Of a DNA stretch of 64,000 nucleotides, positions 1-11,400 are shown piece by piece. Origin of the DNA: Pyrus communis. Lineage: Eukaryota; Streptophyta; Magnoliopsida; Rosales; Rosaceae. Every line of letters begins with the position of its first letter. Position 1 is the stretch's first letter. A program made the translations under genes and the position numbers. The stretch spans positions 12,695,724 to 12,759,723 of the forward strand of contig NC_084815.1 of assembly GCF_963583255.1 (NCBI RefSeq), in the 5' to 3' direction. Under the pieces are notes generated by a model, which ran no database searches, had not been told where the DNA came from, and saw only the letters and a program-made list of their open reading frames with translations.

Positions 1-2109
1 CTATGAGTCAGAACCACCTAAAGTGGTCTGTACAACAGGAATGTGCACCTACCTTGGATCCAAGGTGAGCGTAAGGTGCGAGAGGTGAACATCACGTGAA
101 GGACTGTGCCCTAGCCACGGGCGGGAGCACTAACACCGGGGTGCAGGTTTATGAGCTATAATATATCTCAACACAAACATACTCACTACCATCACTAACA
201 TCAACATGTACTCACTTGAAGCTTACCTGGGCATCCGCGGCGTCATTTAGCACTTCAAAGCATTCACAATAGTTAGGTTCAGGTAATATCCATATGAATT
301 TGCCATGATGCAATCTAAACCCAAACATTTCATGATATTCCCAAAATATATAATACAGCATAACATGTACAATCAATAACACCTTACTCCCAAACTATTT
401 ACTTTTGAGAGTAATCATCAATGATAAGCCCAATTAGACCCTACTTACATTAACTATCATTACTTATCTTTCCATACTTCAATTTCTTGATTCTTCACGC
501 ATTGATTTATGATTAACATTTAATCACCAAATCATAAAGCTAAATCTCACACTTTCCACCAATGTCCCTCACATTGCTCAATTCACTAAACAAGGTTATT
601 GTCTCAATTATTTATTCTCATTTATTATATGGCTGCATCTAACGTCTTGTTAGACTGCCTACGTACCCTAAACAGGGGTTAAGCCATTCGTAGTTCGCAA
701 TGATTAATTGTAGGTAACAAGCATACATCACTATAGAAGTGCTTGTGGAACTATCAATTATATGCCTATGAAAGAAAAAGACCCACTCACCTGGAGTCCA
801 CGCTATGATTATCTTGCACGCACATCGAGGCATCACGATCTATCGTCGCCAATGACCAATTATCAAATCACGTCTCAAAGTTCTTACCGATAGAATACAT
901 AATTTACATAAAACACATCCTTAAGGACCTTCAAGAATAATTTGAGACGCATTGACCAAAAGTCAACCGTCGATCAAAGATCGACGGTAGGGTTTACAAC
1001 CCTATATAACTCGATTCGGAAGATCCGCATATCAATTTTCCAATTTGTAACTTCCAAAGATCCACATTATGCTTCTAGAGTAACATATTAAAATTTTATT
1101 ACGATCCAACGGTTGGATCTTCGTCAATTCCCAAAACTGATTAGCGGTTAACGTTTTATTTTATGAATTTACAAATCCAATTCGGAAAGATCTGTACGTC
1201 GGATTCCCAATCTATAAGTTCCTACATTCTTCAAATATTATGTACTACAATGTAACAATGTTTGGTGACGATCCAACGGTTGGACCGTTGATTCACATAA
1301 ATACCTATTAACGTATCGTAGAGAATTTAGGTTCCAACGATCAACCTACATCATTCAAATATCAAGACTAAATTCAAGACATTCGACATAGCCTAAAAAT
1401 AGCATTGGCGGCGCATTGGCCACGCGCCGCAGTGGGTGGCGGTCGGCCGCCCCAACTCGCTGGAAAATCCAACTATTTCCAAAAATTCTCAACCACAAAG
1501 CCGGCGGGTGCCTAAAACTTCCCGACGTCGATTCGTCGTCTACGGTGGTCCAACGGGGTCATGGTTGGTTGGGTTTTGCTCTTGCGATGATGGGCTACAA
1601 AGCCCAAGTGGTGGCATCGGCCATCGCTTTTCCGATTTGCCGGAAAATCGAAAAGAGTGGGCGGAGCACTATTGATTTTCGTCAACTTTCATGGCCTCCA
1701 ACCGCCACATACCACGGTTAATCAAGGTGGTTCTTGGGTGAGTTTTATAGAGGGGAATGAGAGCTTCAAGATGGTGGTGGTGACATCGAAAAACTCCATC
1801 GGAGTTAGCCGGAATTGGCCTTGGAAGATGGGTGGTCGTGGAGGTGTACGGTGGGAGTTCAAATAATTTAACTACCTTTAAATAACCAACTTCAAACATC
1901 CATAATTATACCGTTATAATTCGGACTCGGAAACGGCTTTCGCCTATGCGTTCGAAGTCGCAAGTACTATAAGGATATGATAAAAGAATAAGTCATATGT
2001 CACTCTAACCGATGATCAATGGAAGTCAAAGTCTTTGCCTCTAGGGCATTTTCATAAATTCACGCTTCTAAAATTAATAAAAATGTAAAATTTGGTACGG
2101 GTTGTCACA
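1..2109 (-). mobile_element. Partial LTR of a Gypsy-type retrotransposon
   Basis: This is the inverted counterpart of the LTR at 21603-24001: reading the minus strand from 2109, it matches that copy over most of its length, including the start (TGTGACAACCCG against TGTAATGACCCG) and the later block of 'agaccacnttaggtggttctgact' repeats near the window edge. The last several hundred bases of the LTR lie beyond position 1. No coding sequence is visible; the small frames at 1416-1899 are not conserved between the two copies. It abuts CACTA-transposon sequence on its right, so it probably inserted there. Whether it is a solo LTR or part of a full element cannot be decided from this window. Confidence 0.75.
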
Positions 2110-2267
2110 AGTTTAGTGATAATTTTATAAATCTAGTATTAATTGTATAATTTTAGGGTTGAATTTTTAATTTACAATTTTTGGATTTTTTAATTATTAT
2201 ATAAATTTAGGATTAATAAAATAGTTTTAAATGTTTTTCGTAAAATTGGTTTTTGTAGATGTTGTAG

Positions 2268-4296
2268 TTGATTAGGCAACATCGGTTAGTGAGTAGGTCG
2301 TCTCCGACACTTCCCTCACCTAATACTATTGTCGCCACCTCTCCTTTGGCACTGGCTCCGACGTCAGGGTCTTTGGTACCTCTGCCCCAGCCCACGATGT
2401 CTGTAATGCCTGAGTCATCGACATATTCAGTGACTCATCCGTTAGTGTGAGCACTACTCGACAGTCTCATTGATGGCCCTGGAGTAGTGAGGAGCATGAA
2501 GAGTCTGCATCGGCTTCCATAGTTGAGGGAAAATGATCAGTGACAGGTAATACATCTTTCTATGCAAATATTAGATTTAATGATTTTTTATTGGTTTGCT
2601 GTGAGAATTGTTTCCTCTATGTGTTGGTTGTGCTGTTTTATTATTTGCAGGTTTTAGGAAATTTTATACTTTTAGGGGAGGTTCTACCTAATTTTCTGTA
2701 GATTATTTACTTTGTTCTTACACTAACTTATTTCATTTTGAAGTTCGTAAAAGGACTAAGGGCCCATGCAGATTCCTGGGCATAGCACAGATCACGCGCA
2801 CCACCCAAGAGCTTATCAAGATTACGTGGGATGCTCGACATCGGGCGGCAGTAACAAAGGAGCAGCACAACCACTTGGTCCATGACGTTGGCTTTATTGT
2901 GCGTCACCACTGCCCCTGTAGTGGGAATCTTGGAGAGCTATCCCAACGGAGACCAAGGCCTCCGTTCTTCATGAGTTATCGGCTAGTATTGTCGACTTTT
3001 ATGACTATTTTTTTAATAAAGAAGTGAACATTAATGAATTTTAACTTGATTAATAATTTTCCTATTTGCAGCATCAGTATGATCTCCAAGACCTCGATGC
3101 CAAGCAAACCAAGTACATACAAGAGCTTTTCACTGACCGGTTCACTTAGTGGAAGAGTGACTTTCACAAGAATTTCGAGAAATATGAGGATCTGGTTGTT
3201 GCTTTAGCACATGGGTGCCCCATGGGGTTGGTGAAGTACCCTGAAGATTGGATGTGGCTCTGCACCTATGTTTAGGATGAAATATACCTCGTAAGTGAAT
3301 TATATATATATATATATATATATATGAATATATGTTAATAATATTGTATTAATATTTTAAATTTATTAATATTTTAATACGTTTATTAATTTATTGAATA
3401 ATTTTTAATTAATATTGGCACTAATACGGTTTGTTTCTGTTTAACAGAAAAGAGTCAAGGCCAATGCGATATATAGGTCAAAGAAGAAACTTTTCCACCA
3501 CTCCGACTCTCGACGCTTCTCATATAGGATAAACGAGCGACGTCAAGTAAACACATTTTTAGAAAAGAAATTTATTAGTTTTACTCTCTATTACACAACT
3601 AATAAAATATTTGTTATTATTTTTTTCATTCAGGCAGGGTCGAAGTTTCTTAAGATTGACATGTTCAATAACGTGTACGTGCCGCACAGGGATGAGTTGA
3701 TGGAGGAGGTCCATGTAAGTTTTTGTAGTTCTTAGATTTATAATTATTATTCATTTTAAATAAACGTTATACAAATATTAATTAACTTTTTTTTTTTTAT
3801 AATTACAGGCTACTATGGTGGAGAAGAGCCAGGCTATTGTTGAGGAGGTGGCTTCCCTGCTTCCCCCCGATCAAGGAGGTGCCCCCTCTCAAGGATGCGG
3901 AGTTTTGTATCATGACGGACACCCTCGACTAGAGACTTAGTTATAGGCCAAGGAAGGTGTATCGGGGCATGGGAAATGCTCGTCATCGTGAGATGGGAGC
4001 CTCCTATTCCATATCGGCCTTGGGACAGGTCACATCGTTGAAATAGCAAGTAGCCGAACTCCAGCGGCAGGTGGTGGCCTAAAATACCCACATTGCAGCC
4101 TAGACTGCCCCATATCACCACCCAAAATGCCCATATGGCTACCTAGGAGTCTAGGATGATCCAGATCATCTCTGTGCTTCAGGTTCGATTCAACATCCCC
4201 ACCGTTACACCTCCTTCTCATACACCTTCTACCTCCAAGACCCCTAACCCAACACGGCCGACTAGCGGAGTTGATAGTAATGATTTCTTGTTGTAG
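2268..4296 (+). pseudogene. Decayed CACTA (En/Spm, Ptta-type) transposase-associated gene
   Basis: I recognise the plant 'transposase, Ptta/En/Spm' family from conserved stretches: TKGPCRFLGIAQI and EQHNHLVHDVGFIVRHHCP at about 2750-2915, FTDR..WKSDFHKNFEKYED and EDWMWLC at 3130-3270, KKKLFHHSDSRRFSYRINERRQ at 3480-3546, and RGMGNARHRE at about 3960-3995. Exons with GT/AG borders can be placed at about 3072-3290, 3448-3546, 3634-3714 and 3809-4296. Upstream exons (from about 2268) are less certain. The gene is broken: in-frame TAG codons replace residues in the WKSD and CTYV..DEIYL blocks, there is a frame change within the last exon after the QAIVEEVASLLPP block, and more stops follow. In this family the protein accompanies or acts in CACTA transposition in the nucleus; this copy cannot make it. 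The matching right terminus is at 16728. Confidence 0.8.
3300..3326. repeat. (TA)n microsatellite in an intron of the CACTA gene
   Basis: About 13 TA units lie just downstream of the donor site at 3291. Confidence 0.9.
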
Positions 4297-4495
4297 TCTT
4301 TTTTTTTTTTAAACATTCGTACTTCTTAAGTTTTTTTCCCGTTTGTATGTACATTTTCATATTTATTTTAAATCAATATTTTTCCTTATCAATTAATGTT
4401 CCTAAATTAATTTAACCAAACAAAATTATTTTGGCTAAAATTCATTTTATAAACAATTTTTTTTTAAATTTAAAAATGGTTTGCACGACAAAATT
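4297..4495 (+). mobile_element. CACTA transposon sequence left of the Athila insertion
   Basis: AT-rich non-coding sequence following the transposase-like gene. Its last bases contain 'ttgcacgacaaa', the same kind of subterminal motif that recurs at 16440-16700, so this piece and 16322-16728 appear to be the two sides of one CACTA terminus split by the Athila element. Confidence 0.6.
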
Positions 4496-6722
4496 TGATG
4501 CGAGAATTATACGCACACAAATTAAACCCTCTTTTTATCAATTGTAGTGAAGAATGTAAGTAGGGATCGTTCTGGACCGGGGATTAGGAGGGATTATTAA
4601 TCACTTGGATTTGACTCAAAAACGTAAAAACACAATATAAAACACTATACTAGACTCAAGGAATGCAAAACTAAACTTTAAATCATCAAAACAAACCAAA
4701 AGACTCAAAACAGCACCAAAACACTCAAAACTGCCTTAAAAACACAATCTGGGCAGTTTTGAACACTAGACACAACTTTGGACGAAAATTGGTTTTAACT
4801 TGACCTAAGACACTTAAGAACACAAACTAAAGTGATTTCTAACTACTATGACTCAACAAAGTAAAGGGGGATTGGTTTTGGACGAATTTAAAAACAAAAC
4901 AAACTTTTTAAATTAGAACAGATTGTAAAAACGAATTTGATGGAATTGAATGGATGGGAAGCTAGCTAAGGGGTTCATCTTCACACATGTTATACTTGCA
5001 TATAAAACGATTTCCAATTTCTTTTCAATAACCCATGAATTCTCAACGCCCCAAGTTAATTAGGTTCGCTTAAATTAACCTTCAGATTTTCCTAACGTTA
5101 TTGAATTGGATGATTGCATACGACAACCCAAAACATTCCCCACAAGTCCCCTACATGATTGCATAATAGAGATACAAGCAAGAATCATTAAGTTCTATGA
5201 AAACCATAAGCATTGACGAAGCACTTGTTACTATGATTGCATGAAACTTATGCCAAGAATTTACTTAACGCGATTGAGATCATCAACCTTTACTACTTGT
5301 GAATATAATTCCATAACGATTAGGTGAAATTTCCTTATATCCTAGCATCCAATTTATGCATGATAATTAAGCGTGCACTCTCAACCAACACACACAAATC
5401 AATGTAATTCACATAGATAAGTAAATTGAATTCACAACTTATGAAACGCAATTAGAAGTAATCAAATCATATCGCAAGCATAAACATGTATTTCGAATCC
5501 CCCCCTAGCCAAGGGGGGGTTTAGTTCCTCATACGCACAAAACAAAGAGAATTGAAATTAAACATTGAAATCAAAGGAAAAGAAACACCTAGAAATTCCA
5601 ACCACGCGAACTCGAATTGCATGAACTCCTGAGCTTCCTTCTCCTCCTCCTTGGTGCGGCAAGGGTCTAGGGACAGGTTTAGGGCTTTAGGTGTATGGAT
5701 GCATGGTTATGGAGGGATGTAGTAGTGTTTAGGGGAAGAGGATGGTGCGGCAAAGCTTAAAACTAAGGAGAAAGGTGTTTGGTGGCTGCGGCAAGGGTGT
5801 GGAGAGGGTTGGACGAATTTCTGGAATTAATGAATGTGTATGAGAGGTGGTGATCTGATCTAGGGGTTAATGTGAGTATATATAGGCACTTAAAACCCTA
5901 GGGTAATCAGATATGGACTTGAATAACCCAAATCCACAAGGAAATAGGCTTAGAAATCAGAAATAGAAAGGGATAACGCTTCCTAGGTGCGGCAGGTAAG
6001 GAGATAAGGTGATAAGGCTTCTAGAATGCCTTGCAAGGCAAGGGAAATCAGCTTTCTAGAAGGGATAGGTGCGGCACTAAAGGATAGGGCAGATTAGGGC
6101 TTCTAGAAACCCTCCAATGCAAGGAAAACTCATGGCAATGATGGATAAGGGTTCTAGAACAAGGATAAGGTTTCTAGAACAAGGATAAGGTTTCCTCATT
6201 GCACATGGAAACTTTTGCCTATTAGGATTAGGAAACCTTGTCTTTGTCATTCCTTCTTCATCTTGGACTCCTTTTCCTTCTTGGACTTGGAAAACTTCTT
6301 TGTTGCTTCACTTGAGACCATTTCGATTTTGACTTTCCTTCATCAAGTAGGAAACCTTATTTGAGTAGGAAACTTTGTTCTTCTAGGAATCCTAATTCAA
6401 CTAGGAAACCCATTTTAACTAGGAATCCTAATTCAACTAGGAAACCATCTTCCATCAGGGACTTTCCTACTTCAACTAGGAAACCTTGCTCAAGTAGGAA
6501 TCATCATCTTCAAGTCTTCAATTTCGTCCATCCTCTTGGCTCCAAGCATATGATGTCCATTCCAAGCTCTAATTTGCTCCAAAAGGTTCCAAAATGCATC
6601 CTTTTGCATACTTTGCCCTTAAAACCTGAAAACACATAGAACTAGCTTAAAAGACTACTTTACTAAGGAAAAACACTATAAATGCACAAAAACAAGCTAA
6701 ACTAAGGTGCGTAAATATGCTT
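4496..6722 (-). mobile_element. 3' LTR of Athila-like Gypsy element
   Basis: Direct repeat of 14111-16321, co-linear throughout, with roughly 15 substitutions noticed by eye, one extra 20-bp tandem unit near 6170-6190 and one-base length changes in the C/G runs near 5505. Reading the minus strand, it ends in CGCATCA at 4496. Its first bases (TGATAGGAG) are missing: at 6720 the LTR joins internal sequence without the polypurine tract (see findings). Within it, 6361-6490 holds short 'ttcaactaggaaacc' repeats, which create a 92-residue frame present in both LTRs. That frame is a repeat artefact, not a gene. Confidence 0.92.
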
Positions 6723-8448
6723 ACAAGATATGCACTCTATTTTCACTCAGATTTTCTAACTCCACACCCTACACTTAATTATATGTGAGAAGATTGATGT
6801 AAATATAAAAACGAATGCTCACATATATGTATAACAAAGAACGCAATTTCCGAAGTTAATAACATGTTTAGATATGATCTCATGAATGGAACGTTACTAC
6901 TTAGATGCGAGAACCAGTGACACCATATTCTCGTACCAATTTTAGACTCCACAAATTGAGACACATAACACTCAAGATTAAAGTCAAGGGTTGTAACGGG
7001 GCTAGGGGTATTGGTTAACAAAGAAAGGTAAAGGATAAAACAATAGTAAGCAAAGCAATGAACTTGATACTTAAATTCACTTTAGAGTGCAGAAAATAAC
7101 TTTAAACACAAAGGGGAATACACGTGCATACTTAGGGTCAAATGCAACGTTTTGGACCCTTTCTTCAATAACCAACAACTTAGAGCTCATTTTATGCTCT
7201 TCCAACTCCTTTTCATACTATTCACAACTTTTTTTTTTTTTTTTCCTTTCTATTTTGCACGAATTTTTCTCTTTTTTTTTTTAACCCGTGCCTCAATATG
7301 AGTTTTGGCACATACCCATATCAAGAATCCTTCCCCCACACTTAGCTTTCTGCACTATCATGATCCACAGGAATTCATCATGAGTCATGCTTAACTACGT
7401 TCTAAGAACAAGGGTATGGATAATCCTAATCTAGGCTAGGTGAGGATAATGTGGGTTAACAAACAACATAGGCTAAACGAGGCTCAACGGGGTTAAACCT
7501 ACAAAAACACATGCATGGAATGATGGCTTTTTGGCTATGGTGGTAACTACTAACTTCATCTTGAATATGTGTTATGCAATTCAATAACATGTTTTGAATG
7601 AAATTGGCATGAGTTCTAGTATTTGGAACTAAATGATGAAACGCCTTCTAAGTAGTAACCAAGCAAAGAATAATGAGATCATGCAACGACTTTAGAAAAC
7701 AAGAATGCACAGATTTTAACTCTCCAAATAAACATTTAGGCTCAAGTCTCACAAGGTTGTAGCATTTGTTTGAGTTCCTTCCTTCAAGCATGTTACAAAA
7801 ACTGATTTTTTTTTTTTTTTTTCTTTTTGATTACATGTGAAGTCATAAGTTATAACCACAACCAAGCATAACAAAGAGTAAATCAAACTTTCATCCATGT
7901 TAATCATTCTCTTTAATAGTCATGCAATTACAAACCGAATCCTCATCATTGTGTTGGAAGGTACCCTAAGACACAAACAAACACACAAAAACAACTTAAA
8001 AACAACTTAAAAACAACTCTTTTTGGGTTTTCAAAACAATTTTTTCAATTTTTTCTGGGATTTTCGGATTTTTAGAACAACAAATACTAAAACACACCAA
8101 AACAGCCTAAAAACACCTAAAAACAGCAAGAAACAACATTTAAAATTATGGGTGACAAAACCCTACGAATTTGCATCAAAACACTTTGGTTACCCCCCCC
8201 CCCCCCCCCCACACTTAAATCAAAAATTGTCCTCAATGTTTCAAGCATAGACTCACACAAATAACAAACAACAAACAAAACAACATCTAACAACCTAACA
8301 TGGCAGAAACAAAATCAACAACAAAGAGAAGAGTTTAGGAACGCAAATCTGGAATTGGAGTGCTTTCTCGGTCTTTCTTTGTTGAATGCATGGGTTGCCT
8401 CCCAAGTAGCGCTTGCTTTAACGTCGTACAGCCGGACGAAGACCTCAT
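6723..8448 (-). mobile_element. Non-coding 3' internal region of Athila-like element
   Basis: This lies between the end of the pol frame (8449) and the 3' LTR. No frame resembling an env-like protein is visible on the minus strand. The same sequence occurs in opposite orientation at 43687-45333, so it is a conserved part of the element family. It holds homopolymer tracts, including an 18-base C run at 8193-8210. On the element's sense strand the C run reads as a G tract following AAGTGTG, much like the family's polypurine tract; a second similar site is at about 7331-7345. Confidence 0.8.
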
Positions 8449-11400
8449 TCACTCCTTACTAGGGCCCACGGTTTCCAAGGGTATGTCATCCACGGTATGC
8501 TCCACAAAGGTGTCATAATAGGGCTTCAAACGATGCCCGTTCACCTTGAATTCTTGTCCCGTTTTCAAGCTTTGGATTTGGACTGCACCATGAACAAAAA
8601 CATTAGTAATAACAAATGGTCCAATCCACTTAGAACGTAACTTACCGGGAAACAAACGTAAACGGGAATTGAACAATAGCACTTTCTGCCCAATTGAGAA
8701 TGATTTCCCACGGATCATGTTGTCATGGAAAGCTTTGGTCTTTTGCTTGTAAATGCGTGCATTATCGTACGCCTCGTGCCGTTTTTCATCAAGCTAATTC
8801 AATTGGAATTTCCTAAGACTTCCCGCTTCATCTAAGTGCATGTTGAACTTCTTGACGGCCCAAAGAGCTTTATGCTCCAACTCCACGGGAAGATGGCACG
8901 CCTTGCCATAGACAAGTCTAAAAGGGGACATCCCAATGGGGGTTTTGTACGCCGTACGATACGCCCAAAGTGCATCATCTAACCATAAGCTCCAATCCTT
9001 CCTTGTTGGCCCAACGGTCTTCTCAAGTATTTGCTTGATCTCTCGGTTGGAAACCTCGGCTTGGCCATTCGTTTGAGGATGGTAAGGTGTAGAAACCTTA
9101 TGGGTGACATGGTATTTCCTCAATAACGCTTCAATGGTCCGATTGCAAAAGTGTGACCCTCCATCACTAATGATCACTCGTGGCATGCCAAACCTTGCAA
9201 AAATGTTAGTTCTAATAAAATCTGCAACCACTTTAGAATCATTAGTCCGGGTGGCCTTGGCTTCCACCTATTTTGACACATAATCAACCGCAAGAAAAAT
9301 ATACATGAAACCATACGATGAAGGGAAGGGACCCATAAAATCAATACCCCAAACATCAAAAATTTCAACATTTAGGATAGAAACCTGCGGCATTTGGTCC
9401 CTTGCACTAATACCACCCATTCTTTGGCATTTATCACATGTTAAGCAAAACGTTCTAGCATCCTTAAAAATACTAGGCCAATAAAATCCACATTGTAACA
9501 CTTTGAGGGCCGTGCGTTGTGTGCCAAAGTGCCCTCCACATGCATATGTATGACAAAAACTCAAAATTGAATGACATTCAGAATCATGCACACAACGACG
9601 TATAATCTGATCGGGACAAAATTTCCATAAGTATGGATCATCCCACACATAAAACCGTGCATCATGCCTAAGTTTGTCACGTTGGTGCCTATTGAACTCA
9701 TTTGGAATACGTTTTGACACCAAAAAATTAACTATATCGGCATACCAAGGTGTACTAACCTTTATGGACAGCAATTGTTCATTGGGGAATGTCTCGGCAA
9801 TGGGTAGGGCTTCTTCATTGTGCACCATTCGGCTTAGGTGGTCAGCCACCACGTTTTCACTTCCCTTCTTGTCCCGAATCTCTATGTCGAACTCTTGAAG
9901 TAGCAACATCCATCGAATTAGCCGTGGCTTGGCCTCATTTTTAGTGAGCAAGTACTTCAGAGCTGCATGATCAGTGAAAACAATTACTTTAGTACCAATT
10001 AGATATGATCGAAATTTATCTAAAGTAAAGACAACGGCAAGAAGTTCTTTTTCCGTAGTGGAGTAGTTTAATTGTGCATCGTTCAATGTCCGTGAGGCGT
10101 AGTAGATGACATGCGGCCTCTTGTCCTTTCTTTGTCCTAAAACAGCTCCTAAAGCATAGTCGGACGCATCACACATGAGCTCGAAAGGTAGACTCCAATC
10201 CGGTGGAACAATGATGGGTGCCGTGGTCAACAACTCCTTAAGTTGGTTGAATGATGCTGTGCACTCCTTGGTGAATTCAAACGTCACGTCTTTTTGTAGG
10301 AGACGGCAAAGAGGTTGTGCAACCTTCGAGAAATCCTTGATAAACCTACGATAAAATCCTGCATGGCCAAGAAAAGAACGAACCTCTCTAACCGAAGTTG
10401 GAGAGGGTAAGTGACGTACAAGATCTATTTTCGACTTATCAACCTCAATACCGTTTTCAGAGACTATATGACCTAAAACTATGCCTTGTTTAACCATGAA
10501 ATGGCATTTTTCCCAATTAAGAACAAGGTTAGTTTCAACGCAACGTTTTAAGATTAAACTAAGATTATGCAAGCAACCATCAAAAGAATCACCAAACATG
10601 CTAAAATCATCCATAAACACTTCAATGATTTTCTCAACATAATCAGAAAATATGCTCATCATGCATCGTTGAAATGTAGCAGGTGCATTACATAAACCAA
10701 AAGGCATGCGACGATATGCAAAAGTACCGAAGGGGCATGTAAAAGTGGTTTTTTCTTGATCTTCGGGTGTTATGACAATTTGATTATAACCAGAATAACC
10801 ATCAAGAAAACAATAGAAAGCATAACCGGCTAACCTCTCAAGCATTTGGTCGATGAACGGCAGTGGGAAGTGATCCTTCCTTGTTGCGGCATTTAGCTTC
10901 CTATAATCGATGCACACCCTCCAACCGGTTTGAATGCGTTGAGGAACAAGTTCATTCTCGGCATTTGCAACCACAGTCACTCCAGATTTCTTCGGAACAC
11001 ATTGCACGGGTGAGACCCACTTACTATCCGAGATTGGATAGATTACTCCACAATCCAAAAGCTTGATTACCTCCTTCTTCACAACTTCCATCATCGGAGG
11101 GTTGAGACGGCGTTGAGCCTCTCGGGATGTTTTGGACCCCTCCTCTAGAAGTATGCGATGCATGCATGTAGTAGGGCTAATTCCCTTGATGTCGGCCAAG
11201 GTCCATCCAATTGCTGTTTTGTACTCCTTAAGCACTCGTACCAATTTGCTCTCTTCTTGTGCCGTGAGTGAGAATGAAATAATGACGGGCAACGTGTCAT
11301 CCTCGCCCAAGAAAACATACTTCAAATGACTAGGCAACGACTTAAGTTCAAGTGTAGGTGGCTGCACAACTGAGGGAAGCATTTTATTAGCCGAAACTGA

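Noticed and set aside
6361..6639. 92-codon frame identical at 15954-16232
   Set aside because: It lies in both LTRs of one element, so identity reflects LTR duplication; the frame comes from short repeats.
6723..8448. Env-like gene downstream of Athila pol
   Set aside because: No frame of adequate length and no signal or membrane segments on the sense strand.
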